Positions 1-7,005 are shown, numbered from the stretch's first letter. The stretch is 13,620 nt of DNA from Sulfuricurvum sp. (GCA_030679635.1 JAUXSZ010000238.1:1-13620), one strand, 5' to 3'. Made by a program: numbers and translations. The notes: generated from the letters alone by a model not told the origin.

Positions 1-1
1 T

Positions 2-100
2 GAAAAATTTGAAACGGATAATGCTTTAGAAACAAAACTGGAGCCTCGTAAAGAATCAACGAATAAAAAAGATGAAACGAGCCAGAGTACTGGCAAATAG
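2..100 (+). CDS. C-terminal tail of an upstream protein, possibly FtsH (5' end outside window)
   Basis: An open frame enters from the left edge and ends at TAG 98-100, giving 32 residues that are strongly charged and low in complexity (many K, E, T and S) and end in STGK. Such a tail carries no domain signature, so the sequence alone does not identify the protein. In Campylobacter jejuni and Helicobacter pylori the gene before the homologue of the next protein is ftsH (membrane AAA+ protease), and FtsH proteins commonly end in a disordered charged tail, so FtsH is the contextual guess. The stop is 9 bp before the next start codon, and the ribosome-binding site of that gene overlaps this stop, so the two genes are probably co-transcribed. 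That a gene ends here is likely; its identity is inference. Confidence 0.5.
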   Translation, partial: EKFETDNALETKLEPRKESTNKKDETSQSTGK

Positions 101-109
101 GGGCCTTTT

Positions 110-751
110 ATGATGATCCAAAATGATACATTTATTCTGTCTAAGCGAGGATGGCTACCGAGTGGATTGGTAGCGGTTTTTTTTATTTTTTTTACAATGA
201 CCAGTTTGCATCTCTTCCAATTTGTAAGCGGTGCTGGTTTGATTGCGCTGCTCCTCATTTATCGTAATCCAGAGCGAACCACTACTATCAATGAGGCAAA
301 TGCCATTTTAAGCAGTGTTGATGGGGTTGTTTTGGGGATTGAAGATGCTATTATTGATGAGCAGAAGATCAAGAAGGTAACGATCCTTAATGGACTTTGG
401 GATGTTTCAATGTTACGTGCTCCATTTGATGGAACCGTTCAAGGGTATCAGTTACGGCACGGCGTATCCTTGCCCCTTAATAATCCCCTCTCTGATATCT
501 TGAATGAAAAAGCGGTTCTATCGTTTCGTTCCCTTTCTGGCGATGAAGTTTTTATTGAACATATGGGGGAGCAAAGTTGTTTTTCAATAGCCATAGAGGC
601 TGAAAATGAGCAAAAGCTGAAAGAGGGGAGCCGATACGGTTTCTTAGCTAAAGGGAGGACGATCCTTTATCTCCCTGATAACGTCATTATGGGTGTCCAT
701 CCAGGTAGTAATGTGCGAGCAGGCGAAAGCGTTATTGGACAATTTGCCTAA
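110..751 (+). CDS. Phosphatidylserine decarboxylase-like membrane protein, catalytic residues apparently lost
   Basis: A 213-residue protein with an N-terminal hydrophobic hairpin (about residues 17-51) followed by a soluble domain. Its layout follows the short (type A) phosphatidylserine decarboxylase family: YRNPER (51-56), a DGVV element (71-74), an RAPFDG element (103-108), a GSRYGF element (173-178), and a final barrel-like segment ending VRAGESVIGQ. In active enzymes a Gly-Ser pair just before the LYLP-like strand is self-cleaved to make the pyruvoyl cofactor; here that stretch reads AKGRTILYLP (180-189), so Lys-Gly replaces Gly-Ser. The usual His in the VHVNRAP-like element is Ser (VSMLRAP, 99-105). 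It is therefore probably not a decarboxylase; C. jejuni Cj1115c sits in the same position. The AGGGG at 99-103 lies 6 nt before ATG 110; a second ATG at 113 is also possible. The stop overlaps the convergent gene by 4 bp. Confidence 0.75.
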   Translation: MMIQNDTFILSKRGWLPSGLVAVFFIFFTMTSLHLFQFVSGAGLIALLLIYRNPERTTTINEANAILSSVDGVVLGIEDAIIDEQKIKKVTILNGLWDVSMLRAPFDGTVQGYQLRHGVSLPLNNPLSDILNEKAVLSFRSLSGDEVFIEHMGEQSCFSIAIEAENEQKLKEGSRYGFLAKGRTILYLPDNVIMGVHPGSNVRAGESVIGQFA

Positions 752-3114
752 TTTATTTTACTGTTCGCTTGGAGTGAATGGTATTGTTTCGGTTCGGTAG
801 CCAGTTTATCCGTATCAATTTTAAAATCGAACATTTTTGATTTGAATCCCTTATCCCCTAGTTTATTTAATTGGACAACTGCTGCAGGGTTGTTCTGAAC
901 CTGCATGTAGAGTAATCCAAGAGCATAGCGGCTTTCCAAGTAGTTTGGATTGGTCATTTTAGATAATTGGAGTAGGGAAATGGCATTCTGATAATGTTCT
1001 GCACCAATGGATGCGAGTGAGCCCATATAGAGTGTTCGTTCATCTTTTAGACCATACTTATCGATTACTTCATTGTATAAAGCATACGACTTTTCAAAAT
1101 CTTGATTGTAAAAATAGGCAAGAGCAAGAGCGCTGCTAATATTTGCACGATTCTCCGAGGTTGTTTGCAGTTTGTGTTCTAAACGCTGAATAGTTGGGGT
1201 TAATGCCCCTGTGATAGCCGCCATCAGAACACCTCTTTCGTACGTAATTTGTGGACCAAAATCAAAATCGTCATAGGTGAAGTTCTGATTTTTTAGATAG
1301 TTTATGGCGGATTTGGCATAAAGTTTTGGCGGATTATCTTTAAAATGAGTGTCAATATAGAGGAGATGAGGGAGGATGTCGTGAGGCTGTAGAGCGATGA
1401 GCTTTTCAGAAGCTTTTCGCGCTTGTAAATCCTTCCCCATCTCAGAAGCGATGATAATCTTCATGGCAAGATAGAGCGGGCGATCCTTATAGTGATTGTC
1501 TAGCCAATCTGCTGCACCTGCATAATTATTGTCACACATGTACGAGAGTGTCCTATAAAGATCAAACTCTTCCGTTTCTGGTTCTTGGGAAAGATTTTCT
1601 TTGACTACCGCAATCAGTTTTGGATTGGATTTTGAGATCAATTCAGCTGTCATAGTCGCGAAAATACCGGAGAGATAATTATTGGCATCCAAATGGTAAG
1701 AGCGTAAAAAAGAATCATATGCCTTTGAATAATCCCCCAGTTGTGCATAGCTAAGTCCCAAATTGTAATTGAGAATTGAATGCTGTTCATTGGTTCGTAA
1801 TAATTTATTGAATTGGCTGTTGGCATCTCTTAGTCGGAAATTGAGGGCTTTTTGAATTCCAAGAGCTATTCCATAATCTACATTGGAGGCGTGAGCACTT
1901 TTTGTCAGGTACTCTTTGGCGGAAGCTGCATCATCGATGTAGAGATTGGCATTTCCTTTTTGAAGATAGCCGATAGTTTGAGAGGCATTGAAAATTTTAT
2001 AGGGAGCAAAAGCAAAGATTTTCTGATAGGTTTGTGGATGAAACTTAGCATTGACAGCTCGATAAGACTTCTGAACAGAATCGGGTGCGAAGAGTTCAGG
2101 CTTGAGAAAAACCTTGATGGGATAAGGGGTGTAAACATCATCAGGATAGTTCTCCGTTATCTTACTCAATATGCCGCCCGCTTCTTGATGTAGGCCGAGC
2201 TTCAGGTCAACATAGACCAAAGAGAGGCTCTCCTCTATGGGCTTTTTATTTTGAATGAGGGCGATATTGAGATACTCTCGTGCTTTGTCCAAATTTCCGG
2301 CATTGGCATAAAGTGAACCAATCGTAAAAGCATCAACTTCCTGAAAAGGTTTTTTTAACGCATCAATGGCCCCGGCATAGTTTCCATAGAGGGTATTGAT
2401 TTTTGCTTTGAGGTTGTTTTGGATGAGTTGGTACTCATTTGTCGTAGGATGATTGAGGGCGCTGAGGGCTTCTAAATAATGCCCCTTATAATAGTTAATA
2501 AGTGCATAGTAGTAAGAATACATAGGGGAATTACTCTCAGAACTCAAGTAAGCATTTGCCAAATCAAGGTAGTAATTAAAATTTTCTTCTTGCTTTAAAT
2601 GGAGACAGCATACGGCGGCATTAATAGAGCTTACGCACCGATTTTCGCTGTTGGCAATGGAGCGTTTGAAATTTTCCAAAGCCCCTTCGTACTCTTTCTC
2701 TTTGAGCTGAACGACTCCTAGATTGTACTGAGAAATAGACTCAGAATAAAGAGCAATTTTTTCATAAAGCTTTAGCGCATCGGCTTGATTCCCGTTGGAA
2801 TACAAAAAATTAGCGCGCTCAATCATGTGCTCAAGTTCACTTGGTTGAATTTTTGGGTCTTGAGGATTGGAAGAAGGGATAAGATCGGTCTCGTGAGTTG
2901 ATGTTGTTTCTTCACCTGAGGGGGAAAGAAGAGTGTAGGCAACTCCTCCCCCTAGTAATAAAACACTTAATGCACCTGCAATAAGAATTACTTTTTTTTT
3001 CTTGAGAGGGGAGAAGGAAGAAGAAGCTTTTTCTTGGTCTGATGCATCGGAAGATGAAATGCCGGCGGCATCGGACTCTTCGATGATAATGATCTCGTCT
3101 TGCTCTTCAGTCAT
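748..3114 (-). CDS. pflB: PflB-type flagellar motor TPR protein
   Basis: A 788-residue membrane-anchored repeat protein. An acidic, Ser-rich cytoplasmic segment (1-36) is followed by a KKKK stop and a single transmembrane helix (about 42-63), then a long periplasmic part rich in tetratricopeptide-like helix pairs. Clear repeats lie near 95-190, 225-290, 455-490 and 655-750. The gene directly follows serS with a 16-bp gap, the same arrangement as Cj0389 (serS) and Cj0390 (pflB) in Campylobacter jejuni, and length and topology agree with PflB. In that species PflB forms part of the periplasmic disk structures that place extra stator complexes around the flagellar motor, working with PflA and MotB. 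No other flagellar gene is in the window. The ribosome-binding site is weak (AAGTGG before ATG 3114), so translation may depend partly on read-through from serS. The identity rests on synteny and architecture; a different TPR protein remains possible. Confidence 0.7.
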   Translation of the reverse strand: MTEEQDEIIIIEESDAAGISSSDASDQEKASSSFSPLKKKKVILIAGALSVLLLGGGVAYTLLSPSGEETTSTHETDLIPSSNPQDPKIQPSELEHMIERANFLYSNGNQADALKLYEKIALYSESISQYNLGVVQLKEKEYEGALENFKRSIANSENRCVSSINAAVCCLHLKQEENFNYYLDLANAYLSSESNSPMYSYYYALINYYKGHYLEALSALNHPTTNEYQLIQNNLKAKINTLYGNYAGAIDALKKPFQEVDAFTIGSLYANAGNLDKAREYLNIALIQNKKPIEESLSLVYVDLKLGLHQEAGGILSKITENYPDDVYTPYPIKVFLKPELFAPDSVQKSYRAVNAKFHPQTYQKIFAFAPYKIFNASQTIGYLQKGNANLYIDDAASAKEYLTKSAHASNVDYGIALGIQKALNFRLRDANSQFNKLLRTNEQHSILNYNLGLSYAQLGDYSKAYDSFLRSYHLDANNYLSGIFATMTAELISKSNPKLIAVVKENLSQEPETEEFDLYRTLSYMCDNNYAGAADWLDNHYKDRPLYLAMKIIIASEMGKDLQARKASEKLIALQPHDILPHLLYIDTHFKDNPPKLYAKSAINYLKNQNFTYDDFDFGPQITYERGVLMAAITGALTPTIQRLEHKLQTTSENRANISSALALAYFYNQDFEKSYALYNEVIDKYGLKDERTLYMGSLASIGAEHYQNAISLLQLSKMTNPNYLESRYALGLLYMQVQNNPAAVVQLNKLGDKGFKSKMFDFKIDTDKLATEPKQYHSLQANSKIN

Positions 3115-3130
3115 GATACCACTTTGTTAT

Positions 3131-4375
3131 TTATAAGTATTTTTGCAATACGGCAGGGATGATAATGGAGCCGTCTTCTTGTTGAAAATTTTCCATGATA
3201 GCTACCATCGTCCGACCGACGGCTAAACTTGAACCGTTGAGCGTATGAGCGAGAAGATTCTTCCCCTCTTCTTTGTAACGAATTTTGGCACGACGTGCTT
3301 GAAAGTCTCGGGTGTTAGAGACCGAACTGATTTCGCGATACGTATTTTGACCAGGAAGCCATACTTCCAAGTCGACGGTTTTTGCCGCACCGAAGCCTAA
3401 ATCTCCCGTACAAAGGGTAACCAGCCGATGGGGAAGACCAAGGGCTGAGAGCAGATCAGAGGCGCAGGCCACCATCTCCTCAAATACGGCATCGCTTTGA
3501 TCGGCTCGCGTGATGGCTACAAGTTCGACTTTGTGAAACTGATGCTGACGAATCATCCCTCTCACGTCACGTCCGCCAGAACCTGCTTCTTTACGAAAAC
3601 ATGAGGTATAGCCGCTCATTTTGATCGGAAGCTCTGCACTGCTTAGAATTTCGTCTTGGTAGAGGTTGGTCAGAGGCACTTCGGCAGTCGGGATTAAAAA
3701 GAGTTCTTCTCCCTCAATTTTAAAGAGATCGTCTTCGAATTTTGGAAGCTGCCCTGTCCCCTCAAGCGCACGGCGGTTGACAAGCATCGGGACGCTCACT
3801 TCCATAAAGCCTCTCTCCCGGTTGAAGTCAAGCATGAAATTAATAAGGGCACGCTCAAGCCGAGCCCCCATCCCTAAAACGACAGAGAAACGGCTTTTGG
3901 CGAGCTTTACCCCTTTTTCAAAATCGATCCATTCGTTTTGTTCGGCGAGTTCCCAGTGCTCTTTTGGGGTAAAGGTAAACTCAGAAAGGGGGAGTACTTT
4001 TTTGATCTCGATATTGTCCTCTTCATCTGCTCCATCGGGAACATCCGCATCGGGTAGATTGGGGACACGCATGGCGATGGATTCAAGTGTCTCTTCGGCG
4101 ATACGTTGCGCATCAAGAAGCTCATTGAGGAGAATTTTATTGGCATCCACTTGAACTTTCAGCTCATCAGTGCTTTTTCCCTCTTTCTTGGCTTGTCCAA
4201 AAAGACGGCTAAGCTCATTTTGCTTTGCTTGGGTGTGTTCATAAACGGTTTTGGCATGTTTGAGGGTTTCATCTGCATTTTTAAGTAAGTCGATAAGTTC
4301 GCTATCGACTTTTTTACGTTTAAGGGACGTCGCGGTGGCGTCAAAATCTTTTTGGAGAAGTTTTAAATCGATCAT
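3131..4375 (-). CDS. serS: Seryl-tRNA synthetase
   Basis: This class II synthetase activates serine with ATP and charges tRNA-Ser (and tRNA-Sec where present) in the cytoplasm. At 414 residues it has the normal length. Residues 1 to about 105 form the antiparallel coiled-coil arm that grips the tRNA long variable arm. The TAE serine-recognition loop is at 230-232. Motif 2 runs about 260-285 (FRKEAGSGGRDVRG, then RQHQFHKVE). The conserved EISS...DFQARR segment is at 348-362, and motif 3 is LNGSSLAVGRT at 379-389. All expected elements are intact. ATG 4375 is supported by AGGA five bases upstream and by the family N-terminus (MIDLKLLQKDF). It is the first gene of a probable serS-pflB transcript, with a TATAAT box about 35 bp upstream of the start. 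Confidence 0.98.
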   Translation of the reverse strand: MIDLKLLQKDFDATATSLKRKKVDSELIDLLKNADETLKHAKTVYEHTQAKQNELSRLFGQAKKEGKSTDELKVQVDANKILLNELLDAQRIAEETLESIAMRVPNLPDADVPDGADEEDNIEIKKVLPLSEFTFTPKEHWELAEQNEWIDFEKGVKLAKSRFSVVLGMGARLERALINFMLDFNRERGFMEVSVPMLVNRRALEGTGQLPKFEDDLFKIEGEELFLIPTAEVPLTNLYQDEILSSAELPIKMSGYTSCFRKEAGSGGRDVRGMIRQHQFHKVELVAITRADQSDAVFEEMVACASDLLSALGLPHRLVTLCTGDLGFGAAKTVDLEVWLPGQNTYREISSVSNTRDFQARRAKIRYKEEGKNLLAHTLNGSSLAVGRTMVAIMENFQQEDGSIIIPAVLQKYL

Positions 4376-4409
4376 AATAATCCTAGATTAAGTGGTAATA
4401 ATTGGATCG

Positions 4410-4415
4410 ATTATA
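4410..4415 (-). promoter_or_regulatory. Candidate -10 box for serS-pflB
   Basis: Reading the minus strand, GGCTATAATCG contains a perfect TATAAT 34 bp before the serS ATG, in the 57-bp gap after metF. No good -35 box is seen, which is normal for sigma-70 promoters in Campylobacterota. Start-site position is inferred. Confidence 0.45.
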
Positions 4416-4432
4416 GCCAAAAGAGGCTGAAA

Positions 4433-5341
4433 TTAGCTCAAAATTTCCTTTGCCAGTTCAAACTGATTGGCGGTCATAATATGAATTTTAGGGTGGAGGG
4501 CTTTGAGTTCTTCGAAAAGTTTTTTACTGAGAGTAAAACCTACTTTATACTCTTCCTCAACACTTATAAGGGAAGCTTTTTCAAGTGCTTCAACCCACGC
4601 TTGCGGAACATGAATGCCGGGGACATTCTCATCCAAAAATCGGGCAGTACGGAGTTTAGTGATGGGGAAAAAGCCTAAAATGAGGACGCAGTTCTCACGT
4701 TCGGGATTTTGCGCGTTGGATTGTTCCATCATGGCTAACAGCTGTTGGGCGATGGTTGTATCATAAACGGGCTGGGTCACGAGTCCAATAGCGCCATGGG
4801 CAACTTTTTTGATCATTTTTTTATGTAACGCGTTGGCATTTTTTGAATAGGAGTCGATGACGGCAAAAGGGTAGATTGGCATAGGCGGTGCGATAAGGGG
4901 CTGTTCGGCTAAGTCGGTTCCGCCATTAAGGGTGGTGATGATGTCTAGCAATAGATTGCTGTTGCTCTCAAACACCCCTTTTGCGTGAGGCTGATCCGAG
5001 TAGTGAGCGCTGTCTCCCGTGAGGGCTAAAATGGCGCGAACCTCGGCTTCATTGGCTCCCAGTAAATCCGATTGCAGTGCAATGCGGTTTCGATCACGCA
5101 TGCTCATTGTGGCCAGGACCGGTTTGCCGAAACGATCTTGAAGTTTCATGGCAGCGAAGAGGGCATTGTATTTGAGCTTGGCCAGAGGATTGTCCGTCGT
5201 GCTGAAACCATCGACGAGGGCATCCAGACCCAATGCGGCAATTTTCTCTAAAGTAGGAGCAAACTGAGCGGAACGCGATGGCGTTGTCTCGAGGGTGATG
5301 GATGTGCCGTGACGAAGCTTATGAATAAATGATTCGAACAA
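4433..5341 (-). CDS. metF: Methylenetetrahydrofolate reductase, acetogen/YitJ type
   Basis: Predicted flavin-dependent reduction of 5,10-methylene-THF to 5-methyl-THF, feeding methionine synthesis. The 302-residue protein is a single TIM-barrel catalytic domain. Family landmarks: the catalytic Glu at 18 in LETTPSR, TDNP at 49-52, RDRNR at 82-86, ALQSDLLGA at 88-96 and ALTGD at 106-110, the last holding the Asp that contacts FAD. The DRNR...SDLLGA...LTGD pattern resembles the MetF domain of acetogens and of the Bacillus YitJ fusion more than E. coli MetF. No start ATG is available: the first codon is TTG 5341, preceded by AAGGA with 6-bp spacing, and the next in-frame Met is far into the domain. 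The partner MetV of acetogen enzymes is not adjacent. The gene is divergent from serB and has its own -10 box. The family is sure; physiological substrate and direction are inferred. Confidence 0.85.
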   Translation of the reverse strand: MFESFIHKLRHGTSITLETTPSRSAQFAPTLEKIAALGLDALVDGFSTTDNPLAKLKYNALFAAMKLQDRFGKPVLATMSMRDRNRIALQSDLLGANEAEVRAILALTGDSAHYSDQPHAKGVFESNSNLLLDIITTLNGGTDLAEQPLIAPPMPIYPFAVIDSYSKNANALHKKMIKKVAHGAIGLVTQPVYDTTIAQQLLAMMEQSNAQNPERENCVLILGFFPITKLRTARFLDENVPGIHVPQAWVEALEKASLISVEEEYKVGFTLSKKLFEELKALHPKIHIMTANQFELAKEILS

Positions 5342-5355
5342 AAGGTGTCCTTGGA

Positions 5356-5361
5356 TATAAT
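5356..5361 (+). promoter_or_regulatory. Candidate -10 box for serB
   Basis: A perfect TATAAT on the plus strand, 34 bp before the serB ATG (GGATATAATTG context), in the short metF-serB divergent gap. No clear -35 element; upstream sequence is the start of metF. Confidence 0.4.
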
Positions 5362-5367
5362 TGCCTT

Positions 5368-5373
5368 ATTATA
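5368..5373 (-). promoter_or_regulatory. Candidate -10 box for metF
   Basis: A perfect TATAAT on the minus strand, with its near edge 27 bp before the TTG start of metF, predicts a short leader of about 20 nt that includes the AAGGA at 5348-5352. It lies within 12 bp of the plus-strand box for serB. Confidence 0.45.
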
Positions 5374-5395
5374 ACAAACTAGGATATGAGTTTTG

Positions 5396-6019
5396 ATGAA
5401 ATTGTGCGTATTTGATTTTGATTCGACCCTTATGAATGGGGAAACAATCGATTTTTTTGCAGATGCCATGGGAATCGGGGCAGAAGTTTCTGCGATTACT
5501 GAGCGGGCGATGAACGGGGAACTTGATTTTTTTGAGTCACTGCAGCAGCGTGCCGGATTGCTTAAAGGACTGGAGTTTTCCAAAGTAGAGGAAATTTGTC
5601 ACCATCTTCCTTATATGAACGGTGCCATTGAGACGATCAGAGATCTCAAAGCGCGCGGATTAAAGGTGATCTGTTTTAGCGGAGGGTTTCGGACCGCAAC
5701 GACGTACGCACAAACAATCCTCGGGTATGATGCCGATTTTTCAAATGTCTTGCATGCCAAGGACGGAAGACTCACGGGGCTCGTGGGCGGAGATATGATG
5801 TTCGATTATTCCAAGGGAGATATGCTCCTTCGACTGCAAGCACTGCTTGGGATAACGCCCCAACAGACGATCGTCGTCGGCGATGGTGCCAATGATCGCT
5901 CGATGTTTGCTCATGCGGGGACTCGTGTTGCCTTCTGTGCAAAAGAGATATTGAAAAAAGAAGCCAATGTTATCATTGAAACAAAAGACCTAACACAAAT
6001 TATTACAAGGATATTTTAA
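5396..6019 (+). CDS. serB: Phosphoserine phosphatase (HAD superfamily)
   Basis: Predicted last step of serine synthesis, hydrolysing O-phosphoserine to serine in the cytoplasm. The 207-residue protein carries the full HAD set: motif I FDFDSTL with nucleophile Asp7 and acid/base Asp9, the substrate-pocket Glu in NGETID (14-19), motif II Ser95 in CFSGGF, motif III Lys140 in SKGD, and motif IV VGDGANDRSM with Asp163 and Asp167. The helical cap lies at about 16-75. Length fits a SerB without the ACT-like N-terminal extension of E. coli. ATG 5396 is preferred to the in-frame TTG 5393 because family members begin at MKLCVFD-like sequence and a GAG lies 5 bp upstream. A related HAD phosphatase such as ThrH is a possible alternative. 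The stop overlaps the next start by one base (TAATG), so the two are translated together. Confidence 0.88.
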   Translation: MKLCVFDFDSTLMNGETIDFFADAMGIGAEVSAITERAMNGELDFFESLQQRAGLLKGLEFSKVEEICHHLPYMNGAIETIRDLKARGLKVICFSGGFRTATTYAQTILGYDADFSNVLHAKDGRLTGLVGGDMMFDYSKGDMLLRLQALLGITPQQTIVVGDGANDRSMFAHAGTRVAFCAKEILKKEANVIIETKDLTQIITRIF

Positions 6020-6360
6020 TGCTAGAGAATTCTCTATGGTTGCGCTACAACCCTACCAAAACAATGCGCGAAGTTTTGGCACGTATTTATGAATGCAGTG
6101 CTGTTGAAATCAATGACGATGAACGCGTTCTTTATGCCTCTCTTAAGCGCCATTTGACGAAAAAAGAGCTTCGTATGATTATTATGAATGAAGCAGAGAT
6201 AAGTGCCGAAGAGATAGGGGCTGAAGTGGGTTTGAACGGTGATGAATTGAAAAAAGCACAGTACAAAGCGTACCGAAAAATTCGCCAAGAGAAAATACGC
6301 CATGATGTAAAAGCAGGGCCGCAAACCGAAGCCATCAGCGAAGAAATTAGCGAAGAATAA
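6019..6360 (+). CDS. Small conserved-type protein with sigma-region-4-like helix-turn-helix
   Basis: A 113-residue cytoplasmic protein, not recognised as a named family. Residues about 45-95 read like sigma-70 region 4 or a related helix-turn-helix: LTKKELRMI, then SAEEIGAEVGLNGDELKKA, then YKAYRKIRQEKI. This matches the pattern of a first helix, a scaffold helix with EIG/A...GL, a recognition helix, and a basic end. The N-terminal 40 residues hold aromatic and charged positions (LWLRYNPTKT) without a known motif; the C-terminus is an acidic tail (EAISEEISEE). The start codon shares a base with the serB stop (TAATG), and AAGGA at 6007-6011 sits 7 bp upstream, so it is translationally coupled to serB. 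It may bind DNA or RNA polymerase, but no target can be read from the sequence. The open frame is certain to be a real gene by its coupling and ribosome-binding site; its role is unknown. Confidence 0.75.
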   Translation: MLENSLWLRYNPTKTMREVLARIYECSAVEINDDERVLYASLKRHLTKKELRMIIMNEAEISAEEIGAEVGLNGDELKKAQYKAYRKIRQEKIRHDVKAGPQTEAISEEISEE

Positions 6361-6361
6361 T

Positions 6362-6376
6362 TGTCACATTTTGACA
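6362..6376. promoter_or_regulatory. Short palindrome TGTCA-N5-TGACA after the sigma-4-like gene
   Basis: TGTCA and its exact inverse are separated by five bases, two bases after the stop codon of the upstream gene and about 155 bp before the cytochrome gene. It could be an operator or a weak hairpin; no T-tract follows, so it is not a normal terminator. The rest of the 172-bp gap is AT-rich, with no convincing promoter consensus. Confidence 0.2.
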
Positions 6377-6532
6377 CAATAGCTGTAAAAATATTTAAAC
6401 AATAGGGCAGCTTTGTATTGATTAACCATCCATTTATTCTTTCTAAGATACTATTAATCGATAGAAGTTACCTTTGCCTTTTTTTATGAAAAAGTGAAGG
6501 TGTCTTTAACACTTAAAATAAAGGGGAATGAT

Positions 6533-6865
6533 ATGACAAAGTCAACTTCATTGTTGCTTGCAACGGTTGTCGCTTTCGGTATGATGGCTACGACTGCATC
6601 TGCAGATATCAAAAAAGGTCAAAAGACCTATTTGAAAACATGCAAAAATTGTCATGGTAACGGTACCAAAGGTGCTGCTATGCATACACAAGACGAGTGG
6701 GAAGATCTTTTTGCCGCCGGTGGTGCAAATATCATCAAGAAGCATGTAGGAACTAAAGCTGAGCCATATTTTAATGGTGATGGTTTCAAAGAGAGCTCTC
6801 AAGATCTTCGCGATTTCTTATTTGAGTACGGTTCTGATTCGGGCAACGTCCCTTCTTGCGGCTAA
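6533..6865 (+). CDS. Periplasmic monohaem c-type cytochrome, small
   Basis: A 110-residue exported protein. The signal peptide has a short basic start, a hydrophobic core (7-20) and an ASA cleavage site before Asp25. One haem c site, CKNCH, is at 37-41. After it come GAAMHTQDEW (47-56), a helical segment, and a C-terminus SGNVPSCG with a lone Cys at 109. It presumably carries electrons in the periplasm, but partner enzymes are not in the window. Class I cytochromes normally use a Met some 40-60 residues after the haem motif; none is present there, only Met50, His51 and His71, so the sixth ligand is unclear. ATG 6533 is chosen over an upstream in-frame GTG (6494) because AAGGGG ends 6 bp before it and the signal peptide starts there. 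The gene stands alone and ends at a strong terminator. Confidence 0.88.
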   Translation: MTKSTSLLLATVVAFGMMATTASADIKKGQKTYLKTCKNCHGNGTKGAAMHTQDEWEDLFAAGGANIIKKHVGTKAEPYFNGDGFKESSQDLRDFLFEYGSDSGNVPSCG

Positions 6866-6873
6866 ACCCTCCT

Positions 6874-6912
6874 TTCGCCTCTCGGGTACGAGGGGTGAGT
6901 TCTCTTTATTCT
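6874..6912 (+). terminator. Rho-independent terminator of the cytochrome gene
   Basis: Arms 6874-6884 and 6889-6899 pair over 11 bp (three G-T wobbles) around a GGTA loop, and a T-rich run follows from 6900 (TTCTCTTTATTC). It starts 9 bp after the cytochrome stop codon. Confidence 0.8.
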
Positions 6913-6967
6913 TTCTTTAATTATTTCCTTCCCTCTATCTTTCAAACTCTCTGATTAAACAATCCGT

Positions 6968-6973
6968 TACAAT
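6968..6973 (+). promoter_or_regulatory. Candidate -10 box for the TIGR01777-type gene
   Basis: TACAAT lies 32 bp before the ATG at 7006, between the upstream terminator and the AAGGGA ribosome-binding site at 6995-7000. No -35 consensus is visible, as usual for this phylum. Confidence 0.4.
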
Positions 6974-7005
6974 CTGTCCAATAAAGTGCATTTTAAGGGA
7001 TTACG

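Noticed and set aside
3666..4154. Plus-strand open frame of 162 codons opposite serS
   Set aside because: Antisense to intact, motif-complete SerS; the product is Ser/Arg-rich low complexity, typical of a reverse-strand shadow.
4416..4426. AGCC-N6-GGCT-like hairpin between metF and serS considered as a terminator
   Set aside because: The stem has only 4 bp and no T-run follows; it sits directly beside the TATAAT of serS.
6494..6532. GTG-started N-terminal extension of the cytochrome
   Set aside because: It would add 13 charged residues before a normal signal peptide, and the AAGGGG site points to ATG 6533.
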